Shown here: positions 1-8,624 of the stretch, in pieces
How the letters are laid out: each line of letters opens with the position of its first letter
Position numbering within the stretch: the first letter of the stretch is position 1
Assembly (NCBI GenBank): GCA_964496575.1
Contig: CAZCAC010000030.1
Location: forward strand, 1-64,000
Reading direction: 5' to 3'
Source of the DNA: CAZCAC01 sp964496575
GTDB lineage: Bacteria > Planctomycetota > UBA1135 > GCA-002686595
DNA: 64,000 bases
Program-made: the position numbers and the translations under genes
Notes under the pieces: model-generated
What the model was told of the DNA's origin: nothing
Databases searched by the model: none
What the model saw: only the letters and a program-made list of their open reading frames with translations

Positions 1-993
1 ATGAGCGGATGGTTGCATGAATCGGGGCGCATGTGTCAGGAGCCCTGCATTGTGATCGGCAACCGCGACCTGCGTGCGCGTTCCCTCACAGTCCACGATC
101 TTCTCGCCCGTCGCGAACACCATCGCGCCGTTCTCGCCGACGTTGCGGAACCAGTACACCGGGCCGTCGTCGCTGCCCGAGACCAGGTCCCGCCGGCCAT
201 CGCCGTCCCAGTCGGCGACCACCGGCATTGCGGAACCGCCCGGTACCACGAGCGGTTCGCCCCCGGCCAGGATCGGGTCACCGCAACGAGCGAACTGCGG
301 GTTCGTCGCCGAGCCCTCGTTGATGCACAGGTACATCTTCCCCTTCCGCGTACCGAGGAGCAGGTCGAAGTCTCCATCCCCGTCCCAGTCACAGGGCGCC
401 ACCGAGAGCCCGTGCTCCTTTGGATGAGGGGCGTTCGTGTCCTTTTCGTCGCCGATCAGGTCGCTCGACACGAGCCGGCCGACTCGCACCGGGTTGCCGT
501 CGGAATCGAAGACCGCCCTGGGTTCGGCGTAGCGCCCCTCTCCCAGCCCGTCCAGGATCCACACGCTCCCTTCGTAGCAGCCACTGACCAGATCGAGCTC
601 GCCATCCCCGTCGATGTCCGCACCGTGCGGACGGGTGCCGGAACATCACCAGCTGTGGAGTCGGGCGGTCTGCCCATCCACCTCGAGCAGCACCCCGGCG
701 GCGTAGGTGGGCGTCTCGTTCGTTCCCGTGTTCCGGTAGACGTGGAAGTGGCCACGGATGTCTCCGACTCCGAGGTCGCGCACGCCGTCGCCGTCGTAGT
801 CCGCCAGGTGGGGTCCGTTGTGGCCGGAACATTCGCTGTGGTCGATCACCTCGCCGCCGGCCTCGAGGGCGATCGGGGGGCGAAGGCCATCCGCTCCGTT
901 CGATGCGGCCGGGTGGCGCTCACCCCAGGGGCCAGGGGCGACACAGGCGGTCAGGGCGATGCCGGTGACGGTGGCTGCAATCGGCTTGATCAT
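1..993 (-). CDS. FG-GAP/VCBS-repeat lipoprotein with in-frame TGA (candidate selenoprotein), cut by window edge
   Basis: Exported repeat protein, probably a beta-propeller; no enzymatic role is visible. It starts at the ATG at 993, preceded by GGAG about 10 nt upstream. The N-terminus ends in the lipobox LTAC, so it should be a lipoprotein. Calcium-binding-like VCBS motifs follow (DYDGDGVRDL, DIDGDGELDL, DWDGDGDFDL, DWDGDGRRDL). The frame is interrupted by one TGA at 648-646 (codon 116, context LHSW-TGA-CSGTRP) and then stays open for 215 codons to the window edge, still encoding VCBS repeats. The part after the stop is therefore genuine and in the same frame. TGA could be selenocysteine next to Cys117, a recent nonsense mutation, or a sequencing error. 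A perfect hairpin just after the TGA favours the first. The C-terminus lies outside the window. Confidence 0.8.
616..632 (-). promoter_or_regulatory. Candidate bacterial SECIS hairpin after in-frame TGA
   Basis: On the coding strand, 13 nt after the TGA at 648-646, GTCCGCA-CGG-TGCGGAC forms a perfect 7-bp stem with a 3-nt loop. The loop starts 20 nt after the TGA and has G at its second position. This fits the general bacterial SECIS description (short stem-loop inside the coding region close to UGA, G among the first two loop bases). It sits within codons for a VCBS motif, so chance pairing in GC-rich DNA cannot be excluded for one copy alone. Confidence 0.5.
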
Positions 994-1114
994 GGTCGGA
1001 GTCTCCGTGCGGATTCGCGGCGAGCAGGCGATTCGAGAAGCATCAGCCTACTCCGCCCCTCCTCCGCTGGCAAAGCCTCGCCGCCCTTCCCCGGGACCGG
1101 ACGAAGTACGACGG

Positions 1115-2455
1115 TTACCAGTTCTTCGCCTGGTCCGGCTCCAGTCGCGACAGATCGAGACCTCGTTCGGCCGCACCGACACGATAGAGCACCGTCTCGC
1201 GCACCGACGAGGGATGGTGCAGCACCTCGGAGAGGGACTGCATACCCACGCCCCACACGCCCCCGCCGCGCACGATCACGACCTTGTACTCGTGCAGGAG
1301 GTGACACAGCTTCTCGGTGGTGACGTCGGGAGGAACGACCGGAACGACGAGGTAGAGAAAACTGCCCTCGGCGTCGATCGGCACCAGCCTCGTCGGCAGC
1401 TCGCCGGTCTCCGGCACCGGGCAATGTGCAAAGGCCTCCGCCTCGGGAACGTAGCAGTGCGCGACCGTCTGGAAGTTGCCCGAGGCGTAGATCGCCTTGT
1501 GCATCTCCATCTCGCGCGAGTCTTCCGCATCCGGTGCGAGTGGCAGCTCGAGCAGCGGACCGGGCAGGTCCAGCGGCGCCGAGGCCTTCGGCGCGTAGAG
1601 CATCGTCTTGATTCCGCGCACCGACAGCGAGCCCGTGTGGAACGGCGAGATCTTCGACTCGAAGAGGCGGCGGCCGGTCTTGCGGAACTCGTGGATGATC
1701 TCCTTCTCCTCGGGGAAGTCGTTGCGGTCGTCGTCCTCGATCGTGTACGAGGCCAGCGGGTAGGAGAAGCTCGCGTCCGGGTCGCCCTGGATCTTCTCTC
1801 GCACGGCGGCGACGACGACCCCCATCCGCTCCATCAACCGCACCACGTAGCCGGAGTTGTTGGCGACGCACACCCGGTAGAGCCCTTCCTGCCCCGTGCG
1901 CGCCTTGGCGAACGCGCCGTGCCCCTGGATCATCGTCACCCGGTGGTCGGCGAGTCGTTCGAGGATCTTGTCGGCCATCTCCTTCGAGCCGCTGGGCACC
2001 TTGACCCAGTCCACCGGGACGAGGGCCTCGAGCTCGTACCAGCCCAGCGGATCCACCGGGACGAAGGGTGCCGGTTCGTTCGGCTTGTCCGCGTCGTCGA
2101 AGGTGACGATGGTCAGGTTCTTGGTGTGCGCGTGCACCGAGGCGCTGACTCCCTCGAGGGCCAGGATCCGCGCGTGGATGTCGGTCTCCGACGAGGCCTT
2201 GTAGTAGCCGCAGTCGGTTTCGGTCGCCGACAGAATGCAGATGTGGCTCGGCTCGAGGTCTCCCTTCTGCGAGCCGGTCGAGGTGATCGCGATGCGGTCA
2301 CGCCCCCGCTCATCGGTGAAGCGCATCGAGATGTTGCCGCTGTGGCTGTCCTCGATGTCGTAGGTGAGCAGCGCGCGGCCGAGGCGCTGGAAGAGATCGA
2401 TGATCTCCCCGCTGGTCTGCCAGCGACTCTCCGCGGTCTGGCCTGTGGCGGTCAT
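1115..2455 (-). CDS. Tandem class II aldolase/adducin-family protein
   Basis: A 446-residue cytoplasmic protein built from two class II aldolase/adducin-type domains. The N-terminal half has the family hallmarks: SHSGNIS near residue 42, HAHT (metal-binding histidines) and GHGAF. The C-terminal half repeats the fold (AHCYVP, VIVRGGGVWGVG) with weaker conservation, so one half may be catalytic and the other structural. Known members are fuculose/ribulose-phosphate aldolases and epimerases that use a divalent metal; the substrate here is unknown. The start is fixed by an ATGA overlap with the upstream oxidoreductase gene (its TGA is 2454-2452, this ATG is 2455-2453). The pair is therefore translationally coupled, and the two enzymes probably act on the same aldehyde or sugar-acid route. 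Confidence 0.85.
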   Translation of the reverse strand: MTATGQTAESRWQTSGEIIDLFQRLGRALLTYDIEDSHSGNISMRFTDERGRDRIAITSTGSQKGDLEPSHICILSATETDCGYYKASSETDIHARILALEGVSASVHAHTKNLTIVTFDDADKPNEPAPFVPVDPLGWYELEALVPVDWVKVPSGSKEMADKILERLADHRVTMIQGHGAFAKARTGQEGLYRVCVANNSGYVVRLMERMGVVVAAVREKIQGDPDASFSYPLASYTIEDDDRNDFPEEKEIIHEFRKTGRRLFESKISPFHTGSLSVRGIKTMLYAPKASAPLDLPGPLLELPLAPDAEDSREMEMHKAIYASGNFQTVAHCYVPEAEAFAHCPVPETGELPTRLVPIDAEGSFLYLVVPVVPPDVTTEKLCHLLHEYKVVIVRGGGVWGVGMQSLSEVLHHPSSVRETVLYRVGAAERGLDLSRLEPDQAKNW

Positions 2456-4302
2456 GCTCGCACCCTTCCGATCTCCAGGGAGCGGAGCAGCTTGTCGGTC
2501 GGCCGCCCCTCCTCGTCCCACTGCTGCAGCTCGTAGTAGTCGCTCCGCAATCGCTCGGCGACCTCCTCGGACACGCGGATATCCTCGCCGGCCACGGGGA
2601 CCGTCTCCCGCGCGAAGCGCGGCGGCAGTGCGTCGTCTTCGGGCGTGACCCCGGCCTCGATGTTGAAGAGCCGCTCGAGCGCCGCGATGCGGTCCGCGGC
2701 CTCCTCGAGTCGCCCCACCGAGAAGTCCAGTCCCGTCGTCGCGCTGACGATCCGCGACCACGGCTCGGTCGAGAAGGCAAAACCGGTGAAGCGACAGATG
2801 CCCAGCGTGTCCTGGATGATGCCGTGGTTCTGCATGTTACGGATCGCGATCGGCGACTGGCGCAGGCTGAAGCGGGGGATCTCGCGGTTGCCGCCGAAGA
2901 ACGCCAGCGACACCGCGTAGCCGCCGCGCAGGTGACACGAACCGGTCGGCGAGGTCATGTAGCCGAGCGCCTGCGTGAACGAGGAGCGCGGATCGTAGGC
3001 GGGCATCTCCAGCCCTTTCACGCTCATCGAGAGCTCGGGATGTCCGAACTGCGTGGCGAGCCGGCGCGACCCTTCCGCCAGGGCGTCCCCGATCCCCTCG
3101 CGGAAGGTCATCATCCGCACCAGCTCTTCGAGCCGGTCCGCGTTGCCGAAGGAGAGGTCGAAGCCGCCGGTGTCCTCGAGGGTCATGTAGCCGCGATCGA
3201 ACAGTTCCATCGCGCAGGCGATCGTCCCTCCGAAGCTGATCGTGTCGAGCCCCAGCTCGTTGCACGCGTACCCGGCGAGCGTGATCGCGTGGCGATCGTA
3301 GATGTCGCACGCCGGCCCCATCATCACCGTTGTCTCGTACTCGGGGCCTTCGCCGCTGCGCTCGCCGACCTTCGTGTGCCGCTGGCAACCGATCGGACAG
3401 CGCAGGCAGGCGCCGGCCTTGACCAGGAGGCTGTCGCGAATCGTCTCGCCGGAGACCTGGTCGAGCAGCGCCTCGTCGTGTTCGTTGTCCTGGAAGTTGC
3501 GGTGGGGCAACATCTCCATGATGTCGATCAGCTTGAAGAGCCCCACCGTGCCGAGGTCGCGCAGCAGCCTCTTCGTGACCGGCGCCGCCTTGAGCAGGTA
3601 GCGAGCCTGCTCCAGCCCCGCGTCGAAACGCTCGTCATCCTCGATCCCGATCTTCTCTTTCCCCCGAACGCGGATCGCCTTGAGGTTCTTCGACCCCCAC
3701 ACCGCTCCGGGCCCGGTGCGGCCGTACGCGCGGTTCTTCTCGTTCATCACCGCCGAGATGCGCACCAGGTTCTCTCCGGCGGGTCCGATGCACAGGATCC
3801 GCCAGTCGCGCGGCTTCTCCTTCTCCGCGAGCAGCGCGTCGGTGGTCTGGTGCACGTCCAGCCCCCACAGCTTCGTCGCGGAGCTGATCTCGACACCCTC
3901 GGGAGTGATGTCGATCATCACCGGCTCGGGTGCGCGCCCCTTCAGGATCAAGACGTCGTATCCGGTCGCCTTGAAGTAGGCCGCCCAGGAGCCGCCGCAG
4001 TTCGCGCTCCCGATCACACCGGTCAGCGGCGACTTGAAGGTCATGTGCCCGCGGCAGGCGGTCGGCGCTTTCGTCCCCACCAGGGGCGAGGTCGCCAGCA
4101 CGACGACGTTCTCGGGGCCGAGGGGATCGCAGCCAGGGTCGACTTCGTCGTAGAGAAGCCGCGTGGCGAGCCCCCGCCCGCCGAGGTAGGCCTCCAGCAG
4201 TTCGGGGTCGAGGCGGCGAGTGGACACCCCGCCCCCCGAGAGGTCGATCTCCAGGATCCTGCCGTGATAGCCGGGCAGGAGCGATTCATTCATGGTCGGC
4301 AT
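2452..4302 (-). CDS. Tungsten-containing aldehyde:ferredoxin oxidoreductase
   Basis: Oxidises aldehydes to carboxylic acids with ferredoxin, using a tungsten bis-pterin cofactor and a 4Fe-4S cluster (knowledge of the AOR family). The 616 residues match the usual length of about 605-620. The N-terminal domain begins GYHGRILEIDLS, followed by the pterin-binding region. The cluster ligands are visible as Cys299, Cys302 and Cys306 (CLRCPIGC) and Cys503 (GICRFTG). The ATG at 4302 has GGGAG about 5 nt upstream; an ATG at 4293 is an alternative. It is cotranscribed with the tandem aldolase through an ATGA overlap. AOR is common in anaerobes and scattered in other bacteria. No molybdopterin or tungstate-transport genes are nearby. 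Confidence 0.93.
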   Translation of the reverse strand: MPTMNESLLPGYHGRILEIDLSGGGVSTRRLDPELLEAYLGGRGLATRLLYDEVDPGCDPLGPENVVVLATSPLVGTKAPTACRGHMTFKSPLTGVIGSANCGGSWAAYFKATGYDVLILKGRAPEPVMIDITPEGVEISSATKLWGLDVHQTTDALLAEKEKPRDWRILCIGPAGENLVRISAVMNEKNRAYGRTGPGAVWGSKNLKAIRVRGKEKIGIEDDERFDAGLEQARYLLKAAPVTKRLLRDLGTVGLFKLIDIMEMLPHRNFQDNEHDEALLDQVSGETIRDSLLVKAGACLRCPIGCQRHTKVGERSGEGPEYETTVMMGPACDIYDRHAITLAGYACNELGLDTISFGGTIACAMELFDRGYMTLEDTGGFDLSFGNADRLEELVRMMTFREGIGDALAEGSRRLATQFGHPELSMSVKGLEMPAYDPRSSFTQALGYMTSPTGSCHLRGGYAVSLAFFGGNREIPRFSLRQSPIAIRNMQNHGIIQDTLGICRFTGFAFSTEPWSRIVSATTGLDFSVGRLEEAADRIAALERLFNIEAGVTPEDDALPPRFARETVPVAGEDIRVSEEVAERLRSDYYELQQWDEEGRPTDKLLRSLEIGRVRA

Positions 4303-4680
4303 ATTGCTCCCGTCAAAATGGGGGGCGCCGCCGTCGCGTGCGCCCTGGCGGCCATTATCGCCGCCCGGGATCCGGCCATCAACGGGTGGGCGCTCCCGCT
4401 CGGCGATCGATCCGCGGCTCGCCCCTGAAGACTCTGACAGGCCGGGGCAGGGAAAAACCGACATTTCACGGCTCCCCGGCCGACCTTGTTGGCGTCCAAA
4501 CAGCCGGCCGGGGTTGAGAGCGTGGTGAAGCCTGGGACCGGCAGAAAGCCGAGAGATTCCTGGGACAGATCGCCGCCGAGCGACGCTCCGGGGGTGTCAG
4601 GTCGATATCCTCGATCGGGGTCCTACGGGGTGGGACCGGTTCGGTTCCCCGAATGACGACCTCTGCACATGGTGAATTCG
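4303..4680. other. Divergent intergenic region
   Basis: 378 nt between the oxidoreductase operon (minus) and the first Cys-rich-domain gene (plus). It must hold both promoters. I see no clear consensus -35/-10 pair. Its right end carries the leader element at 4617-4653 that recurs upstream of the next gene. Confidence 0.5.
4617..4653 (+). repeat. Leader element, copy 1
   Basis: A GGGTCCTACG stretch is followed 20 nt later by GGTTC inside a small hairpin (GGGACC...GGTTCCC), ending about 30 nt before the ATG at 4681. The same arrangement occurs upstream of the paralogous gene at 6444 (copy 2) and, without any gene, at 8201 (copy 3). Copy 1 lacks the 5' half seen in the other two. Confidence 0.5.
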
Positions 4681-6144
4681 ATGCAACCTCGTCTTCCGGT
4701 GACTTCGGTGGCCCTCGCGGGCATCGCGTTTCTCTCGACCGGGGCCCTGGCCCAGATCAACGGATCCCCGCAGCTCCTTCCCGTACCCGGAGTCAAGCAC
4801 GCGGGGACCTATCACGCCGCGACGGGCAGCTGGACACGAGGGGGATCGTCGCTGCTCCGGAGCCCCTACGAGGGGCTCTACGACAACAGCTGCGACGTTG
4901 GATGGTACACCTCGTTCGAGCAGAAGCGCTGGGTCGACGACGGGCGGATTCCCAGTCTCTCCTCGCCCCGGATCGACCAGCCGCCGATGAGCACGGGACT
5001 CTACGAGGACACCTCGATGACCGGTGGCAGCTCCGCCTACGAGGCGAGGTGGTTCGAGATTGCCTACTGCACGCCCATCGTCGGACCCATCGACGTCGAG
5101 AACAGCTTCTGGAGCTGTTTCCACGCCTGCGATGATGCCACCGCGGCGACGCCCGCCGCGACATTCCAGCTCACCGGCCTGCCCGGGGCGGCCAGTGCGG
5201 GCGCACTCGGTTGCTGGGCCGTCTCCGTCGACCTCACGGGTACGACGCTCGCGTTCACACTCCAGGGTGACTGCGACGGAGTCTGGGACGGGAGTCCCGC
5301 CGAGGACAACTTCGGTTACTCCTATTTCGTGGTGACTCCCGATCCGATGGCGTCCTCCGGCCCACTGCTGGCCGGCGATCCGACCGGCGGGCTCTTCGCC
5401 GGACCTTCGTCGACCGGTTGCTGCGTTGGCTGCAACACCGATTTCTGGGCGGGGACGAACGTGCCCGGCACGTGTACCAAGGGATCGGGCTTGAGCGACA
5501 CCGAGGTGCTGGAGCTCCACGACCTGGTCGGCCCGGGGACTTTCGCCTACAACGGCTGCTACTGGTTCGGCTGCACTTACCCGTCCTGCGCTCGCATCGA
5601 TCTGTACATGGAGATCCGGGGCGAAGCGATCGATCCTCCTGACGAGCCTGGAACCATGTATTGCTGCGCCGACGCCGGGGGCTGCAATACCTGCCCCTGC
5701 AACAACCAGAACGATGGATCGGTCGGTTGCGCGGGATGTGCGAACGGCTCCTTCACCTCGGGAGCGCGGCTGTGGGGTGCCGGGGAAGCCAGCTTGACGA
5801 ACGACACGCTGGTCCTGCGCGGCGAACGCGGTCAGCCCGGCAACTCGGGGCTGTTCTTCCAGGGGCTCAACAACCTCGACTGTTCCGGGATCTTCCTGGC
5901 CGACGGCCTCCGCTGCGCGGGAGGTGCGGTGAAGCGAATCCAGGTCCGGTTCAACGGCCCGGCAGGAAATGCGAGCACGACCCTCTCGATCTCGGCCCGT
6001 TCCGCTTCTCTGGGCGACGTGATCCAGCCGGGCTCGACCCGGTACTACCAGTGGTGGTATCGCGACACGGACGATCCAACGTGTGGGGCGGGGGTCAACG
6101 ACTCCAACAGCTCGAATGGCTACGAGGTCGTCTGGCATCCGTGA
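4681..6144 (+). CDS. Secreted protein with Cys-rich C-terminal domain (paralogue of the next gene)
   Basis: An exported protein of 487 residues with no recognised enzymatic domain. The signal peptide ends near GALAQ. A family-specific region follows, starting QLLPVP and including GTYHAATGSWTRG, DNSCDVGWYTSFEQ and DGRIPSLSSP, with many cysteines (STGCCVGC). The last 150 residues are the Cys-rich C-terminal domain (CPCNNQNDGS, GLRCAGG, YYQWWYRD, CGAGV, NGYEVVW). The start was chosen at 4681, not the ATG at 4669, because GGTGA then stands 5 nt upstream, exactly as at the paralogue's start at 6444. The two genes are tandem copies sharing the whole architecture. In this copy the C-terminal domain has QWW where five other copies have QCW, so it lacks one cysteine. 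Confidence 0.85.
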   Translation: MQPRLPVTSVALAGIAFLSTGALAQINGSPQLLPVPGVKHAGTYHAATGSWTRGGSSLLRSPYEGLYDNSCDVGWYTSFEQKRWVDDGRIPSLSSPRIDQPPMSTGLYEDTSMTGGSSAYEARWFEIAYCTPIVGPIDVENSFWSCFHACDDATAATPAATFQLTGLPGAASAGALGCWAVSVDLTGTTLAFTLQGDCDGVWDGSPAEDNFGYSYFVVTPDPMASSGPLLAGDPTGGLFAGPSSTGCCVGCNTDFWAGTNVPGTCTKGSGLSDTEVLELHDLVGPGTFAYNGCYWFGCTYPSCARIDLYMEIRGEAIDPPDEPGTMYCCADAGGCNTCPCNNQNDGSVGCAGCANGSFTSGARLWGAGEASLTNDTLVLRGERGQPGNSGLFFQGLNNLDCSGIFLADGLRCAGGAVKRIQVRFNGPAGNASTTLSISARSASLGDVIQPGSTRYYQWWYRDTDDPTCGAGVNDSNSSNGYEVVWHP

Positions 6145-6443
6145 TGTGGCTGGTTTGGCCTCCCCGTTCCTGGAGTCGGCGAAGGGCTGGTCGCTGCTGA
6201 GTGAGTTGAAGGCGTCGTGAGGGCGGCGCCGCTGGCCCATCTCTGATGGAGGTGAAACCGAGTCCCGCGACCAGGCGCTGCCGGGCCCGGGGACACGCCG
6301 GCACCGCGAGAGCCCTGGCCGCAGATCGGGTCGAATCGAGACTCGTATTTCTCGATTCCGTGAGCCCCGGTGAGGCCATTCGGTGCCTTAAGGATGGAAC
6401 CGGTTCAATTCCCGAGAAACTAACCCTGTTCAAGGTGAGCTTG
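6145..6443. other. Intergenic region between tandem paralogues
   Basis: 299 nt. Just after the first gene a short GC palindrome (GCGGCGCCGC near 6224) could act as a terminator. The right end carries leader element copy 2. No gene is seen. Confidence 0.4.
6354..6418 (+). repeat. Leader element, copy 2
   Basis: Begins GATTCCGTGAGCCCCGGT, then after 28 nt (start to start) GGTGCCTTAAG, then a hairpin-forming segment GGAACCGGTTCAATTCC. It ends about 26 nt before the ATG at 6444. Copy 3 at 8201 keeps the first block with two mismatches and the same 28-nt spacing. Probably a 5' untranslated or promoter-proximal control element for this protein family. Confidence 0.55.
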
Positions 6444-7913
6444 ATGCTTCGCATTTCGACTGCATTGATGACCCTGGCGGGTCTTGCCCTCCTCTCAACT
6501 GCGGCTTCGGCCCAGAATGACGCTTCCTCCCAACTCCTGCCCGTACCCGAGATCAAGGATGCGGGAACCTACCACGTTGCGACCGGAACCTGGACCCGGG
6601 GAGATCAGCCCCTGGCCAGGTGTGTCTACGACGTGATCTACGACAACACCTGCCGAGGAGCCTGGTACACGGCTCTCGAGCAGCAGACCTTCCACGACGA
6701 CGGTCGCATCCCCAGCACGTCATCGCCGTGCGTTCCCCAGGTGGGACCGATGCCGGGCAGCAACTACGCATCGGTCTCGCTCCCCGGAACGGCCGACGAG
6801 TACTACGTCAACTGGTACCAGTTCGCCTACTGCTCGGGCGTGGCAGCGCCGATGACCGCGCTGACCGCCTTCTACGAGTGCTACGTTTCGTGCTCGGACG
6901 CGACCCTGATCACCCCGATAATGGCGATACAGGTCTCGAACCTTCCGGGTTCTCCGACCCCCGGCACCGGGATCGGGTGCTGGATCGTCAGCATCGACCT
7001 GTGTGGCGCCACCCTCGAGTTCTGCATGATGGCGGACTGCGACGGCACCTGGGACGGCACGCCGGCCCTCGACAACTTCGGCTACATGTACATGCAGTCG
7101 ACCCCCGACCCGGCCGCCATCTCCGGCCCGATCCTGGCTGGTGACCCCGACGGTCTCCTGCTCGACGGCCCCGGCAGCACCGGTTGCTGCGTCGGCTGCG
7201 ACACCATCTTCTTGCCCTTGTGTCCCCCGATCGGCATTCCCGGCACCAGTTCGGAGGGATCCGGTCTGGGTAACAACGACTTCTTCGAGATCGACGACCA
7301 CCTAGGTGGCTACGTCTTCGTCTACAACGGCTGCTACTGGTACGGTGGCTACTCGGCCGCTGCCCCGAAAGCCGACATCCACTGGGAGATCGCTGGTGAG
7401 CCCTGTGATCCCACGAATGTCATCAAGTACTGCGACGGTCACACCAACTCGGGCAACCCCTGCCCCTGTGGTAACGACAACAACCAGACCCACCCCACCG
7501 GATTCGCCGGTTGCGCGCACGGGTCCTCCCCCGCTGGTGCCCACCTCAATCACACGGGTACTGCGAGTGTCACCATGGATACCCTCGTGTTGGTGGGTAC
7601 AAACGCCCAGCCGAACAACTCGAGCATGTTCTTCCAGGCGATCAACAACCTCGACGGAATGGGAATCTACCTCGGCGACGGCATCCGCTGCGCCGGTGGC
7701 AACCTGAAGCGTCTGAAGGTCAAGTTCAACGACAACAATGGTGATGCCGACTCCCTGCCGACCGTGATCTCGGTCCGTTCGGCCATGCTCGGTGACGTCC
7801 TCTCTGGTGGCGACACCCGTTACTACCAGTGGTGGTTCCGCGACACCGCCGGTTCGCCCTGCGGCAACGAATCCAACACCTCGAACGGACTCCAGATCAC
7901 CTGGTTGCCGTAA
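6444..7913 (+). CDS. Secreted protein with Cys-rich C-terminal domain (paralogue of the preceding gene)
   Basis: 489 residues. The signal peptide is MLRISTALMTLAGLALLSTA with cleavage near ASAQ. The mature part repeats the preceding protein's plan: QLLPVPEIKDAGTYHVATG, DNTCRGAWYTALEQ, DGRIPSTSSP, DCDGTWDGTPALDNFGY, STGCCVGC. It ends with the Cys-rich domain (NPCPCGNDNN, GIRCAGG, YYQWWFRDT, SPCGNESNTSNG). The ATG at 6444 has GGTGA 5 nt upstream, inside a block shared with the first paralogue. No function can be assigned; the many cysteines suggest a disulphide-stabilised surface protein. The C-terminal variant (QWW, CGNESNTSNGxxITW) matches the distant gene at 35366-37399, which also shares its 3' palindrome. 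Confidence 0.85.
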   Translation: MLRISTALMTLAGLALLSTAASAQNDASSQLLPVPEIKDAGTYHVATGTWTRGDQPLARCVYDVIYDNTCRGAWYTALEQQTFHDDGRIPSTSSPCVPQVGPMPGSNYASVSLPGTADEYYVNWYQFAYCSGVAAPMTALTAFYECYVSCSDATLITPIMAIQVSNLPGSPTPGTGIGCWIVSIDLCGATLEFCMMADCDGTWDGTPALDNFGYMYMQSTPDPAAISGPILAGDPDGLLLDGPGSTGCCVGCDTIFLPLCPPIGIPGTSSEGSGLGNNDFFEIDDHLGGYVFVYNGCYWYGGYSAAAPKADIHWEIAGEPCDPTNVIKYCDGHTNSGNPCPCGNDNNQTHPTGFAGCAHGSSPAGAHLNHTGTASVTMDTLVLVGTNAQPNNSSMFFQAINNLDGMGIYLGDGIRCAGGNLKRLKVKFNDNNGDADSLPTVISVRSAMLGDVLSGGDTRYYQWWFRDTAGSPCGNESNTSNGLQITWLP

Positions 7914-7952
7914 GAGTCAATGGCAGAGGGCCCAGGCCCTCAGTACCCACAG

Positions 7953-7982
7953 GGAGCGGCGTCGCGCGAGCGGCGCCGCTCC
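7953..7982 (+). repeat. 29-bp palindromic element, copy A (probable terminator)
   Basis: The arms GGAGCGGCG (7953-7961) and CGCCGCTCC (7974-7982) form a 9-bp stem 40 nt after the stop of the preceding gene. Positions 7953-7981 are identical over 29 bases to the reverse complement of 35301-35329, which lies 36 nt after the stop of another Cys-rich-domain gene. There is no T tract, so it may be an RNA-processing or transcription-stop element specific to this family. Confidence 0.6.
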
Positions 7983-8200
7983 ATGCTACTTCGTGGGGCT
8001 ACGCGGCGTTCCCGGCCAGGGCGGCGGCACGCGCGAGGTGCCGCTGGATCGTTCTCGGGCATCGATCGACCTCACCCCATTGCGAACAGACTGTTCCTGG
8101 ATAGAGCGTCGCCTGAGGACAGGAGGCTGTCAGAGGCCGGCTTTGCCGGAGCGATGCGCGAGTACAGCCAATCCGGGTCAGGCTTCGGGCTCTTTTATCC

Positions 8201-8262
8201 GAATCCATGAGCCCCGGTCGGGTCGGTTGGTGCCTTTAACCACGGAGGCGGGTTCGGCTCCA
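8201..8262 (+). repeat. Leader element, copy 3 (orphan)
   Basis: GAATCCATGAGCCCCGGT (two mismatches from copy 2), then GGTGCCTTTAA at the same 28-nt spacing, then a GGAG...GGTTCGG...CTCC hairpin. No open frame with the family's protein signature follows, so this copy is orphaned. Confidence 0.5.
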
Positions 8263-8624
8263 TTGGAGAGGAACCCGCCCGAGGACGAATCGGCCAGTCA
8301 TCGCTCTCTGAGAACACTCAAGGGCCGAGAACATCGCCACGCGATCGATGGGCCAAGGGAACTTCTCGGGACCTGGAAGCCCTCGGTACCACTCGAAGTG
8401 GTATCCGACCGCGTCGATGCGCCGCAGGGGTTCGGTGCCAAGGACACCGGCGCACTCGGCGGCGAAGCAATTGCCTGGAACCTCGAGCTCGACACCAGAG
8501 GATTCCAATCACGTTTCCTAGGACAGCGGCATCGCCCCTGGCGGTGCCGCTGCCTCGTATCACGAGCCACTCATTCCTCGCCACGGAGCGGCACGATCAC
8601 CGCGACGCCGAAACGGCCGATCCG

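Larger units (their letters stand above)
7914..8624. other. Long non-coding region with repeats
   Basis: 711 nt without a convincing gene. It contains the 29-bp palindrome at 7953, leader element copy 3 at 8201-8262 with no gene behind it, and a small hairpin near 8388-8408 (TACCACT/AGTGGTA). The most economical reading is that a third tandem paralogue was lost or degraded, leaving its leader. Confidence 0.45.

Noticed and set aside
646..648. TGA decoded as Trp or Gly throughout the genome (alternative code)
   Set aside because: Many genes here end with TGA at their natural C-termini, including two ATGA overlaps, and internal TGA occurs in three genes only.
1..1323. Plus-strand open frame over the FG-GAP lipoprotein
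   Set aside because: Antisense to clear VCBS motifs; no signal peptide, start context or domain.
2824..4428. Long plus-strand open frame opposite the AOR gene
   Set aside because: A shadow of a strongly conserved enzyme; the protein is Arg/His/Val-rich with no recognisable motif.
6392..6418. tRNA-like T-arm (GGTTCAATTCC) in the leader element
   Set aside because: The flanking bases do not form the T stem, and no anticodon or D arm precedes it.
8263..8624. Remnant of a third tandem Cys-rich-domain gene after the orphan leader
   Set aside because: None of the six frames shows the family motifs (DGRIPS, CPCxND, YYQxW), so loss can only be inferred from the leader.
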